Part shown: piece after piece, positions 34,627-43,135 of the stretch
How the letters are laid out: each line of letters begins with the position of its first letter
How positions within the stretch are numbered: position 1 is the stretch's first letter
Assembly (NCBI GenBank): GCA_001898185.1
Contig: MKTI01000013.1
Span: 434,001 to 498,000, forward strand
Origin: Cellulomonas sp. 73-145
GTDB taxonomy: Bacteria; Actinomycetota; Actinomycetes; Actinomycetales; Cellulomonadaceae
Direction: 5' to 3'
Length of the DNA stretch: 64,000 bases
The notes under the pieces: generated by a model
What the model saw: only the letters and a program-made list of their open reading frames with translations
Database searches by the model: none
Told to the model about the DNA's origin: nothing
Program-made: the position numbers and the translations under genes

Positions 34627-35426
34627 GCGTCCTCGGAGGCCAGGAGCCGCTGAGCGTGGCGGTCCTTGCTGTACAGGACGCACTTCCCGTGGCCGCGCCG
34701 CTTCGCGTCGTACATCGCCGCGTCGGCCGCCGCGACTATCGCGTCCGGGTCGGTGAGGCCGTCCGGAACCATGGCGACACCGATGCTGCTCGTCGCGGTG
34801 TGCCGGTTCCCGCGCAGCTCGTACGGCTCTTGGAGCCTGCGGGTGATGCGACGGGCCACGGCCAGCGCCGCCGCACCCGTCGGGACCTCGTCGAGCAGCA
34901 CCAGGAACTCGTCCCCGCCCACGCGCGCGACGGTGTCGGCCGTCCTCAGCTCACCCCCGATGCGTCGAGCCACCTCGACCAGCAGCTGGTCACCGGCGGC
35001 ATGACCGAGGGTGTCGTTCACAGCCTTGAAGTCGTCGAGGTCGAAGAACAGGACGGCGAAACCGGTCGGCCGCGTGGCCGCCAGGTCCAGGCGGCGGCCC
35101 AGCAGGTCCCAAAAGGCCGCACGGTTCGCCAGCCCGGTCAGGTCGTCGTGCAGCGCGCGACGCCTGAGCTCCTGCGTGAGGATCGCCAGCTCGGCCGTCC
35201 GGTCCGCGACGCGCTGCTCGATCTCCTGGTACGACGCCTCGAGCTCCTCGCCGAGCGCGTTCACGCCCGCCGCGACCGCGTCGAGGATGTCACCGGCGGG
35301 ACCGACCGTCGCACGGGCGTCGAACCGCAGGGCGGAGAACGCCTGGATCACGTTCACCACCTCGTCGAGCCGGCGTTCCACCTCCGAGGCGCCGTCCGAG
35401 TCCGGTGGCACCACGGTGGTGGTCAC
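34623..35426 (-). CDS. Diguanylate cyclase (GGDEF)
   Basis: The 267-residue protein has an N-terminal region with a coiled-coil linker (about residues 50-85) followed by a GGDEF domain. The active-site motif is intact, RVGGDEF at residues 170-174, so it should make c-di-GMP from two GTP. The region before it lacks a transmembrane helix and a known sensor domain. GTG 35426 overlaps the stop of the upstream STAS-like gene by 4 bp (GTGA) with AAGGAG 8 bp before it, so the two proteins are translationally coupled. A c-di-GMP riboswitch lies upstream of the pair. Confidence 0.9.
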   Translation of the reverse strand: MTTTVVPPDSDGASEVERRLDEVVNVIQAFSALRFDARATVGPAGDILDAVAAGVNALGEELEASYQEIEQRVADRTAELAILTQELRRRALHDDLTGLANRAAFWDLLGRRLDLAATRPTGFAVLFFDLDDFKAVNDTLGHAAGDQLLVEVARRIGGELRTADTVARVGGDEFLVLLDEVPTGAAALAVARRITRRLQEPYELRGNRHTATSSIGVAMVPDGLTDPDAIVAAADAAMYDAKRRGHGKCVLYSKDRHAQRLLASEDA

Positions 35427-35809
35427 ACCAGATACTCCTTGAGCCACGCGACGGCGGCGTCCTGGTCCTCGAAGAGTCTGGTGGGTGCCTTCGGCTTGCT
35501 CACGTTGACGAAGAAGGTCGCCATCATCCGGCTGAGCGGGTTGCCCACCACCAATGCGACGGCGGACACCACCTCGTGCCGCCGGATGAACTCCATCCGC
35601 GCCGCACGGTCCTGCGGGCCCGCGTCCGTGGTGTGCACCAGGAGCGGGGCAGGACGACCACCCGTGAGCTCGCCCATCGCCGCGATGGTCGCCTGCGCGT
35701 CCGCGAGGCCAGACGGGACGTGGGGCGCCCAGGTGAGTTCGACGACGCCGTCCGGCCGCACCCAGATGCGGAACTTCTCGTGCGTGATCTGCGGGACGTC
35801 GCTGCTCAT
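35423..35809 (-). CDS. STAS/SpoIIAA-like small protein coupled to a diguanylate cyclase
   Basis: The 128-residue protein looks like a STAS/SpoIIAA-fold protein (the DUF7793-like group): a beta-strand start, PAPLLVHTTDAGPQDR and a C-terminal LFEDQDAAVAWLKEYL helix. It could bind and control the cyclase, as SiaC does with the GGDEF protein SiaD in Pseudomonas; this is an analogy, and I see no phosphorylated Ser motif. It is the first full gene of the riboswitch transcript. ATG 35809 overlaps the stop of a short leader frame (ATGA). Confidence 0.65.
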   Translation of the reverse strand: MSSDVPQITHEKFRIWVRPDGVVELTWAPHVPSGLADAQATIAAMGELTGGRPAPLLVHTTDAGPQDRAARMEFIRRHEVVSAVALVVGNPLSRMMATFFVNVSKPKAPTRLFEDQDAAVAWLKEYLV

Positions 35810-35868
35810 CGGGTCACCGTCAGTCGCGGTGCGCCGGTCGGGGCGACATCGCCCGGGTTCTCAGACAT
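35806..35868 (-). CDS. Possible 20-residue leader peptide
   Basis: A frame of 20 codons starts at ATG 35868 (MSENPGDVAPTG...) and ends in TGA overlapping the start of the STAS-like gene by 4 bp. The next gene lacks its own strong Shine-Dalgarno site, so coupling to this frame would be useful. A convincing ribosome-binding site for the frame itself is not seen. It lies just after the riboswitch. It may be a chance open frame. Confidence 0.35.
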   Translation of the reverse strand: MSENPGDVAPTGAPRLTVTR

Positions 35869-35884
35869 GGTGACCACAGGTGTC

Positions 35885-35972
35885 CCCTAGCTCGGCGGCC
35901 CGGCTGACCGCGAGGGCCCCGTGGCTTTGCGTCCCCGCCTCGCGACGGGTTTGCCGTTTCGTCTCTTGGACG
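35885..35972 (-). promoter_or_regulatory. Cyclic di-GMP-I (GEMM) riboswitch
   Basis: On the minus strand, a leader contains GGCAAACC, then a stem CCCGUC/GGCGGG closed by a GCGA (GNRA) tetraloop, then GGGACGCAAAGCCACGGG. These three elements, in this order, are the core of the c-di-GMP-I aptamer. A second hairpin, CUCG...CGAG, follows (about 35889-35912). The aptamer lies 76 bp upstream of the STAS-like ATG and so heads the STAS/GGDEF operon. Boundaries are approximate. On/off sense cannot be told. Confidence 0.85.
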
Positions 35973-36011
35973 TCACATCGGCAGGCGGCGTCACTTTGTG
36001 AGGAGTCCACG

Positions 36012-36052
36012 CGTGGCGGCGCCGGCCGCGGACCCGGGCCGGCGCCGCCACG
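36012..36052 (-). terminator. 16-bp stem-loop terminator downstream of the SDR gene
   Basis: CGTGGCGGCGCCGGCC (36012-36027) and its perfect complement (36037-36052) enclose a 9-nt loop. It lies 40 bp after the stop of the minus-strand SDR gene and should end its transcript before the riboswitch-controlled operon. Confidence 0.75.
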
Positions 36053-36091
36053 GCTGAGCCGGCGGCGCAGGCGCGGTCGCGGCCCGGACCC

Positions 36092-36946
36092 TCACCCCTC
36101 CCGGTCGGTGGCCTGCGCCAGCTCCCGGCCGGCCTCGACCTCGGCCGCCAGCGCCGCCGCCCGGTCGCCCGCCATGCCCGAGGAGTCAGAGCCGAGCTGC
36201 TGGCGCAGGGGCCCGTCCGCACGGGTCGCGACGGCGACGATCGCTTCAGCTGCCTTCGCGGGGTCGCCGAGCTGGGTGCCGGGCATCGCCTGGTGCGCCG
36301 CGATCATCGTGTGGACTCCCGGGTAGGCCGCGAGCTCGGTGCCGGCGAGGGCGAGCGACCCCTCCCGGAGGAAGTCGGTGTCGAAGTACCCGGGCTCGAG
36401 GATGCTGACGCGGATCCCGTGCTCGGCCACCTCGCCCGCGAGGGACTCGGTCAGGCCCTCGACGGCGTGCTTGGCCGCGCAGTACAGGCCCCACCCCGGG
36501 AAGGAGAGGAGACCCAGGATCGACGACACGGTCATGACGTGGCCGGACCGGGCCGCACGCATGACGGGCAGCACGGAGCGCAGCACGTTCCAGGTGCCGT
36601 TGACCTGGACGTCGAACATGCGCCGGACGTCCGCGTCGCTGGTCTCCTCGACGGCGCCGAGGTAGCCGTACCCGGCGTTGTTGACGACGACGTCGATGCT
36701 CCCGAACCGCGCGACGCTCGCCTCCACGGCGGCCCGGACGGAGTCCTCGTCCGTCAGCGCCACCTCGAGGGGGAGCAACCCGCCCGTCGGTGCGCCGTCG
36801 AGTGCGGCGAGCAGGCGCGACGTCGACCGGGTGGTCGCTGCGACGTGGTCGCCGCGCTGCAGGAGGTGGCGGACCAGGGCGAGGCCGAGGCCGCGCGAGG
36901 TGCCTGTGACGAGCCAGGTGGCGGGACGGTCGGTGGGGTACGTCAT
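36092..36946 (-). CDS. Short-chain dehydrogenase/reductase
   Basis: The 284-residue classical SDR has TGTSRGLGLAL for NADP binding, NNAGYGYLG, and YCAAKHAVEG as the catalytic YxxxK. The substrate is unknown. ATG 36946 follows GAGAGGAA; longer frames upstream have no such site. It is divergent from an XRE-type regulator at 37094 with 147 bp between, an arrangement common for reductases controlled by their neighbour. Confidence 0.87.
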   Translation of the reverse strand: MTYPTDRPATWLVTGTSRGLGLALVRHLLQRGDHVAATTRSTSRLLAALDGAPTGGLLPLEVALTDEDSVRAAVEASVARFGSIDVVVNNAGYGYLGAVEETSDADVRRMFDVQVNGTWNVLRSVLPVMRAARSGHVMTVSSILGLLSFPGWGLYCAAKHAVEGLTESLAGEVAEHGIRVSILEPGYFDTDFLREGSLALAGTELAAYPGVHTMIAAHQAMPGTQLGDPAKAAEAIVAVATRADGPLRQQLGSDSSGMAGDRAAALAAEVEAGRELAQATDREG

Positions 36947-37093
36947 GGTGATTCCTCTCCGTGGTGGGGCTTCCAGCCTGGGCGGGCCGGGACGCCGATG
37001 GGGCCGCACAGCAGGCCCTGCGAGCACCGGGCGTCAGCTGCCTAGGACGCGCAGGGCCAGGCACGGCTAGGCCCGACGGGAGACGATCAGCGC

Positions 37094-37999
37094 GTGGACG
37101 TGAACCGGGAGCTGTCCGACTTCTTGCGTCGCGCCCGCAGCCAGGTCGACCCCGAGCGCGCCGGTCTTCCTGCCGACGGACGCGTCCGCCGGGTGCCCGG
37201 GCTGCGGCGCGAGGAGGTCGCCCTCCTCGCACGCGTGTCCACCGACTACTACACGCGGCTCGAGCAGGGCCGCCGGATCGTCCCGTCGCCCGGCGTCGTC
37301 GACGCGATCGCCACCGCGCTCCGCCTCGACGAGGCCGGCCGCCGACACCTGTCCCACCTCATCGGGACAGGTCCCCGGCCCGCGCGACGCCGACCGGCCC
37401 GTGCCCAGAGCGCCCGGCGAGGGCTGCACCAGCTCCTGGAGTCGCTCGACGGGGTGCCCGCGATGCTGCTCGGCCGCCGCACCGACGTCCTCGCCACCAA
37501 CCGCCTCGCCCGCGCCCTGCTGGCCGACTTCGACGCGATGCCCGCGACGGCACGGAACTACGCGCGATGGATGTTCCTCGACCCGCTGGCCCACGAGCGC
37601 CTGGTGGACTGGGACACGCAGGCCCGCACCGTCGTCGAGAACCTGCGACTCGAGGCCGGCCGGGACCCCGACGACCCCGCCACCCAGGCGCTGGTGGGCG
37701 CTCTGACGATCGCGAGCCCGGAGTTCGCCCGCTGGTGGGAGGAGCACCGCGTCCACCAGCGGACCTTCGGCGACAAGCACTTCCGGCACCCGGTGGTCGG
37801 CGAGCTGACGCTGCAGTACGAGACGCTGACGATGCCCGGCGACCCCGACCAGGCGCTGTTCCTGTTCACAGCCGAGGCCGGATCGCCCTCCCGGCAGGCC
37901 CTGGACCTGCTCGCCAGCTGGACGCTTGACGGCCCGGCTAGGGCGCGTGACGAGCGACCCACACAGACGCGATCCGGCCCAAGCGGCGCGAAGGCATAG
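37094..37999 (+). CDS. XRE-type regulator with MmyB-like C-terminal domain
   Basis: The 301-residue protein has an N-terminal helix-turn-helix (about residues 5-80, with GLRREEVALLARVSTDYYTRLEQGR) and a C-terminal MmyB-like ligand domain (about 105-270). The sequence VPGLRREEVALLA is typical of this actinobacterial group, which often controls a divergent dehydrogenase. GTG 37094 is the first start with the full HTH. Its likely target is the SDR at 36092; the effector is unknown. Confidence 0.87.
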   Translation: MDVNRELSDFLRRARSQVDPERAGLPADGRVRRVPGLRREEVALLARVSTDYYTRLEQGRRIVPSPGVVDAIATALRLDEAGRRHLSHLIGTGPRPARRRPARAQSARRGLHQLLESLDGVPAMLLGRRTDVLATNRLARALLADFDAMPATARNYARWMFLDPLAHERLVDWDTQARTVVENLRLEAGRDPDDPATQALVGALTIASPEFARWWEEHRVHQRTFGDKHFRHPVVGELTLQYETLTMPGDPDQALFLFTAEAGSPSRQALDLLASWTLDGPARARDERPTQTRSGPSGAKA

Positions 38000-38010
38000 C
38001 CGTACGTCAG

Positions 38011-38403
38011 CACTGGGATCACCGATGGGGAGCCGACCCGCCGTTCCACACCCCGGTCATCGTGCTGACCACCCACGTGCGGCAGCCCTTGACGATGGAG
38101 GGCGGCACCACCTTCCACTTCCGCGACACCACGCCGGCCGAGGCGCTGCGCGAGGCGTTCGAGCTGGCCGACGGTCAGGACGTGCGCCTGGGCGGCGGCG
38201 TCAGCACCGTGCGGGAGTTCCTCGACGCAGATCTGGTCGACGAGTTCCACATCGTGGTGGTGCCGATCGTGCTGGGTCGCGGGCAGCGACTGTGGGACGC
38301 GCAGGAGGGGCTGGAGTCCCGGTTCGACATCCGGGTGGTGCCGGGTGACGACGGGGTCACGCACCTGATCGGCACAAGGCGCGGCTCGTCGTCCGCTCTC
38401 TGA
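38011..38403 (+). pseudogene. Truncated second copy of the RibD/DHFR-like gene
   Basis: This frame matches the last ~130 residues of the protein at 33373-34032, from WGxxPPFHTPVIVLT to the stop, with very few changes at the protein level and clearly high DNA identity (most of 33712-34020 against 38083-38391). The first third is missing and no start or ribosome-binding site precedes it; the frame joins sequence just after the XRE stop at 37999. It is a degraded partial duplicate. A downstream GTG at 38062 could make a 113-residue product but would lack the substrate loop. Confidence 0.85.
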
Positions 38404-38439
38404 GGCGGCCGGCACGACCTACGCCGCAGGTTGCGACGT

Positions 38440-41400
38440 TCATTCGGCGGCGGCGTGTGATGTGTCACCCGGCCCCAACACCAACTCCCGAACAACGTCC
38501 CGGTCAAGAGCGTCTAGGCGGCCACCGAGCAGTATCCTGGCCGCCTCCGCTGGACCCGCCGCGATGGTGAGCGCCTCGTACAGAGCGTTAACGGCCGCGG
38601 GTACCGGCGTATGGATTCCTCGCGAGGTAGCGACTTCCCGAACCCGTGCGAGGCATGCGCCGATGGCGTCGCTGTCGAATCTCGCCGCTGCCGCCCCTTT
38701 GCTGGCGAGGGCAGCAAGCACCTCGGTTGCCCGATCTCGAGGCAACGCGCGGACGAGCCCCTCTGAGGCTGCATGAACCCATCCCGCAACGCGGATCGGA
38801 TCTTGTAGCCCAGCCGCCTGGACCAACTCTGACCAGATTGCATATGTCTTTTGGGCATCGCGCCACGATCGAGCACGGCTAAAGAAGAACGCGCTTGGCC
38901 CAGGCATCCAATGTTCCTTGGCCGCGGAGTGCCGCAACCACTCAAGATCCAAGGGGAGATCCACAACATATTGCTGTCGCAACTCACGCAGTGCCGCAAC
39001 GGCTCTATCGGGCTCGAACGCACCTGACGATGCGAGAGCCGTGAGTAAGGCGTAGGTACCAAATGCCGGAACCCCTTCTTGCGCGGCGAGTGACCGGAGC
39101 CCGAGATCATCTACCCAGAGGGGCAAGTTCTTTGCCTTGGCGAGATCCACTACGGAGAGCCACGTCAGACCATCTTCGGCACCCTCTCCAATCAGCTCCA
39201 GCTTGGGCCTGTCGATCCGGTCGAGTTCAGCCAGCGCGTCGACTAGCCATTCAGCGCGTCGGCGCAATGAAGCCTGGACTTCAGAGTCAGCTTCGCGCGC
39301 GACCACCTCGCCCATACGGACGTCGAAGAATAGCGATCCCGCGATCGGTATTTTGAACGACTCAGCACATTCCACCGCATCCCTGTATTGCTGAGTCGTG
39401 GCAATGCAGGCGCTGAAGTTGCCACGAAGCGTTGGCCATACGTCCTGGACCAGGCCTCCAATCGCTACCGTGCTTGCGTCGACAACCACCGTTGAAGCCA
39501 GGCTGCGTATGGCAATCGCGAGCTCAGCCTCCAGAGCCGCCTCATCTGGCGTCGCAATTGGCAGGCAGCCTGCCGCCCGCTGGAGGAGCGCTTGCACATA
39601 GGGAGAGCCAACCCCGGTGGAAAGCGCGCCGTACGGCCATCCGTCCTGGACACGTTCGGCGAACGTGTCCACTGCGCGCGCACGAGCTTCCAGTTCGGGG
39701 CGTAGCGCGTCTCGGATCGACTGCGCGTCACCGTGCACTACCGCTAGACCTGCCGCGTCGCCATCTGAGTACTCCGTCGATCGCGTCCGGAGCAGATCCT
39801 GAAACCCCTCGATGACATCGACGGGGAGGTCGCCCCAATGCGACTCGCCACGACCGAAGAAGACCGCCACCGCCAAATCGCCCAGGGCCGATTCGTCCGG
39901 GTATGCACGAACCAAGGAGAGGATCGCGCGCGCCGTCTCGGGGCCGTGGTTAGCGCGCGCTGCCGCCGCAACCCAGACGCGCGCTTCGATGGCATCCCCG
40001 GGCAGAAGTGGCTCTGGCTCCTGAATCGCGCGCCACGCCTGATCCGGCTCGCCTCCTTGCTGTCGGGCCAACGCCAACATCCAGCGCTGCTGTCCTCGCG
40101 GTCCCAAGTCGTCGACCCACGCCTGCGCCGCCTCCGCCATCGCGCGCCACTCCTGCAACGCCCAGGCGGCGTCCGTGCGTACAGCATGCATGCGGCGCCG
40201 GCTGTCAGCGGAAGAGCTAGGCAGACGCTGGAGCGCGCGCTCCGCCGTAGCGGCCGCACGCGCCCACAACGACGCTCCCGCCAGAACCTCCGATGCCCGA
40301 ACAAGGTATGTAGCATCGCTAAACCTATCGGCCGAGGATTCCAGGACACCGGCGGCAGCGGATGCGTCACCATCTGCAAGCAGCGCCGAAACTAGGGCGC
40401 GCGCAGTCCTCTCCGTCCGTGGTGCCGACCGAAGCAAGGCGATCGCCCCGGGAGCATCTCCGTTGGCGATCTTCAACTGTACATCGACAATCAAAGGTAC
40501 GTCGTCTGTGCGGTCGTTCAGCGCGGGCATGCCGTGTGGAAGAATTCCGGCACTTGAAGCGGAAAGCCAGTAAAGAACCCGCTGCTCTTCTTCGCTCGCG
40601 AGCGCCCAAACATCGTCGTAGGCGCTCCGCAATACTACTTCATCGGCATTCGAGTTCGAGAGAGTCTCGGCATAGATCACGGCGCGATGGAAGCCTTCGG
40701 GAAGCCCCTGGCTGATGTCTTCGAGCATCCCGATCCGACCAACTAGCACTGCCGCCTGCGCAACCGCCAATCGCACGTCAGGGTCGGCAGCCTCTATGGG
40801 CAGGGCCTCTCCGCTTGGTGGAGCCGTCCCAAGCTGGATGGCCATGGTTGGATCGCCAGCGAGGAGCGCACTCTGGATCGCCAGAAATGCCGCATCAGCA
40901 GAAGGCAGGCGCATCGATCTCTTCAATTCACGAGCCTCGAGAGCAAGCTCATGAGCGCGTTGCCGATCTCGAGAGCGGGCCGTCGATCCAGGATCAAAAC
41001 TCCGCCCGAGGAGCTGTCGGCCAAGCTCCAGCCGCATTCCGGCTGAATCAGGATAGCATTCCAGCGCCTTCTCAAGATATTGGATGACTTCCGAAGTCGG
41101 TGCTGTGCGGCGCAGTCCGTAAAGGCGAACCATCGTCAAGTACGGGTCTTTGAGCGCGTCGGGCTCGGACAGGCTTTCCAATACTTTGTCAGGTTCGTCT
41201 CGAAGGCCCGCAGCGAGTGCCACGACGCGGCCCGAAGCATCCAGGGACTCAGCACGCTTCATTTGGTCGCTCGCTCGCGAGTCGTCGCCTGCGGCAGAAT
41301 ACTCGAGCGCCGCCCGAGCCAGCAGGTAAGCCCGCTCCGGGGAGACATCGGACGCCCTCTCAAAGAGGAGAGCGGCGCCGAGATGGACGCCGTGTGCTCG

Positions 41401-42054
41401 ACAGAGCTCCGCGGTGCCGCAGAGGACTGCAGGCTGGGCTTCCAGGAGCCAGACGGGCGGCTCGGTGGTGAGTTCCACGAGCCCCTGACGAGGATTTGGG
41501 TGTTCCGCAATTTCAAGCAAGGCTGTGGTTCCCGCACCCGGCCCGGCGGTGGCAAAATATGTGCGCGCGCCGAGCGGGAGTGCGGCCACACGGCGGCCAA
41601 ACTCCGGTCTCTGCAGAATTGCATCCTCGACTGAGTCAAATCGTCGATCGAGGTGCTCCTGCAATTGCTGCGAGCGAGTCGATGCTCGGAAGTCGGCCAC
41701 GTTCACTGCGTCCGCCGGGGGGAGTACTCCAAGGAAGCTGGCGACCGCGGCCTGGACGATTGATTCGGCCTGCACGGTCCCGAGGGGACGAGCGAAGGGG
41801 ACACCCCGCGATACTTCCTGAAGCCTCGTCACCAGCTCGGCATAGGCCTGCGCGCCGCCCTCCACCAACCCGTCCCAGGTCCGCTCGTCCTTAAGCCAGC
41901 GGCGGAGCATTCGCCGCGAGACCTTTGGGTGACTCGATCGAACACTTGCGACCATGGGTGCCTCGTATGAGCCCGCTCGAAATGCAGCGATCACACGCTG
42001 GTACGCATCCGGCAGCACAACGCTACCCAGAAGCCATGCTCCAAACGGTTCCAC
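38440..42054 (-). CDS. Large TPR protein with C-terminal PIN-like domain (PIN-TPR-GreABC-like)
   Basis: The 1204-residue protein has no close recognised name. About residues 1-75 contain a helical region, and about 220-760 have helix-pair repeats of the TPR type. The segment before the last third has G..P.g.l....gs.Y...L..RAAG, and TVVVDASTVA near residue 860 and LWVDDLGLRSLAAQEGVPAFGTYALL near 983 give the first and last acidic positions expected of a PIN nuclease. This matches my memory of the PIN-TPR-GreABC family, proposed as conflict/defence effectors. GTG 42054 has GGAGG 5 bp upstream. GC content is visibly lower than in flanking genes. Confidence 0.6.
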   Translation of the reverse strand: MEPFGAWLLGSVVLPDAYQRVIAAFRAGSYEAPMVASVRSSHPKVSRRMLRRWLKDERTWDGLVEGGAQAYAELVTRLQEVSRGVPFARPLGTVQAESIVQAAVASFLGVLPPADAVNVADFRASTRSQQLQEHLDRRFDSVEDAILQRPEFGRRVAALPLGARTYFATAGPGAGTTALLEIAEHPNPRQGLVELTTEPPVWLLEAQPAVLCGTAELCRAHGVHLGAALLFERASDVSPERAYLLARAALEYSAAGDDSRASDQMKRAESLDASGRVVALAAGLRDEPDKVLESLSEPDALKDPYLTMVRLYGLRRTAPTSEVIQYLEKALECYPDSAGMRLELGRQLLGRSFDPGSTARSRDRQRAHELALEARELKRSMRLPSADAAFLAIQSALLAGDPTMAIQLGTAPPSGEALPIEAADPDVRLAVAQAAVLVGRIGMLEDISQGLPEGFHRAVIYAETLSNSNADEVVLRSAYDDVWALASEEEQRVLYWLSASSAGILPHGMPALNDRTDDVPLIVDVQLKIANGDAPGAIALLRSAPRTERTARALVSALLADGDASAAAGVLESSADRFSDATYLVRASEVLAGASLWARAAATAERALQRLPSSSADSRRRMHAVRTDAAWALQEWRAMAEAAQAWVDDLGPRGQQRWMLALARQQGGEPDQAWRAIQEPEPLLPGDAIEARVWVAAAARANHGPETARAILSLVRAYPDESALGDLAVAVFFGRGESHWGDLPVDVIEGFQDLLRTRSTEYSDGDAAGLAVVHGDAQSIRDALRPELEARARAVDTFAERVQDGWPYGALSTGVGSPYVQALLQRAAGCLPIATPDEAALEAELAIAIRSLASTVVVDASTVAIGGLVQDVWPTLRGNFSACIATTQQYRDAVECAESFKIPIAGSLFFDVRMGEVVAREADSEVQASLRRRAEWLVDALAELDRIDRPKLELIGEGAEDGLTWLSVVDLAKAKNLPLWVDDLGLRSLAAQEGVPAFGTYALLTALASSGAFEPDRAVAALRELRQQYVVDLPLDLEWLRHSAAKEHWMPGPSAFFFSRARSWRDAQKTYAIWSELVQAAGLQDPIRVAGWVHAASEGLVRALPRDRATEVLAALASKGAAAARFDSDAIGACLARVREVATSRGIHTPVPAAVNALYEALTIAAGPAEAARILLGGRLDALDRDVVRELVLGPGDTSHAAAE

Positions 42055-42628
42055 TTATGCCTCCGAAGCGCACCAGCGAGAGGAGATCGGCTCCCGGCCT
42101 CACCTGAGCCGATGAGCAAGCCATCCCCTGGAGGCTACGCCGTTACGGAATTCGCTTTGACAGTCTCTTCACCCGCCGGCGTACCGCCGGTGAGGCTTCC
42201 GCTCGTGGCGGCCGCCCTCGTCCAAGCTGTGGCACTGGCTCGGCGCATGGTGGGTTGCGACCCTTGTCGGCATGGTGCCCAACCCCACGTCTGCGCGCGG
42301 CCAGGTACATGGCCCCCGCTCACGCCCCCCCTCCTCGACCGGCTGGCTTAGTTGCGCGGCGGCCCGTGCCTAGGGCGACGCCGAGGCCACAAAGGTCAGG
42401 GTCATCCGCGCATGTTTCGATGACGCGCGGGCCTGGTCGTTCCTCGCGCGACGACTTGGTACTCCGACGTTGAACCAGGGCTGCCCGGAGCGGGTATGTC
42501 ACAGCGATGACCTGCTGCGACGCGCCGCATTGGGCGCCTCATACGCCACCGCTCCGAGCGCCGCACTGACCGCACGTGACCATGCCACGCGTCGCGCGGC
42601 CCCCTAGCCGAAGCGGCGCCCCGGCTGT
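42055..42628. other. Gap of 574 bp in the accessory block
   Basis: No convincing gene. An imperfect inverted repeat (CCGCCGGCGTACCGCCGG, 42173-42190) and a lone TTGACA (42157-42162, plus strand) are present, but no matched -10 or gene follows. Short frames such as 42112-42351 have no ribosome-binding site and odd composition. It could be decayed sequence from an earlier insertion. Confidence 0.5.
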
Positions 42629-43135
42629 TCAACGAGGGTCGAAGCGCCGGAGAATCCAGTTCGCGACATCGTCGGCCGTCGCCGACCACTGCAGCGCTTT
42701 CCTTGTTGTTACCTGCTCGCCGTCGCCGTGCGCGATCTTCTTGCGTGCCGCGGCGAGCGCGCCCAGATCGTTGGATCTCGCCCCATCATTCTCCAAGAGG
42801 AACGATTGCAGTTCATCCGACCACGCGACATCAAATGAGCCCACGAAGTCCAGCAACTGCTTCGGGGTCACTCCTAGTCCATTTCGGAGTCCCTGACTGA
42901 TCCTCCGATGTATCCGCACGTGACCAACAGTCTTGCTATAGAAATCCGCCGCGTCGTCGCGGACGGCTTCCACAAGGCCGCACGACCGAACAACGAGGTA
43001 GCGGCACAACGCCTCATCCGTACCCTCGGGAACACCGTTCGGCAACGTCCTTACCAGGCCCTCGAGGGCGCGATGTTCGAGTTGCCGCTGCCTCACTGAC
43101 GGAGGCGGCCAGGCGACAGCCCCACTGCTAGGCAT
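42629..43135 (-). CDS. HEPN-domain RNase (MAE_28990-like), partner of DUF262
   Basis: The 168-residue protein is helical and ends with a RKKIAHGDG motif, the Rx4-6H catalytic signature of HEPN RNases (R131 and H136). The pattern of the RiboL-PSP/MAE_28990 subgroup is visible: a central FYSKTVGHVRIHRRISQGLRN region and a VANWILRRFDP end. ATG 43135 lies inside the last codons of the DUF262 gene (8-bp overlap), so the two are co-translated. HEPN proteins next to DUF262 proteins are a recurrent pair in bacterial defence islands, where the RNase is thought to be the toxic effector. Confidence 0.75.
   Translation of the reverse strand: MPSSGAVAWPPPSVRQRQLEHRALEGLVRTLPNGVPEGTDEALCRYLVVRSCGLVEAVRDDAADFYSKTVGHVRIHRRISQGLRNGLGVTPKQLLDFVGSFDVAWSDELQSFLLENDGARSNDLGALAAARKKIAHGDGEQVTTRKALQWSATADDVANWILRRFDPR

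Noticed and set aside
38062-38403. A 113-residue protein from GTG 38062 as an independent gene
   Set aside because: It is the 3' part of a copy of the reductase at 33373 and lacks its N-terminal third, start and ribosome-binding site; called a pseudogene instead.
42112-42351. A 79-codon frame in the gap of the accessory block
   Set aside because: No ribosome-binding site and unusual composition; no partner or family pattern.
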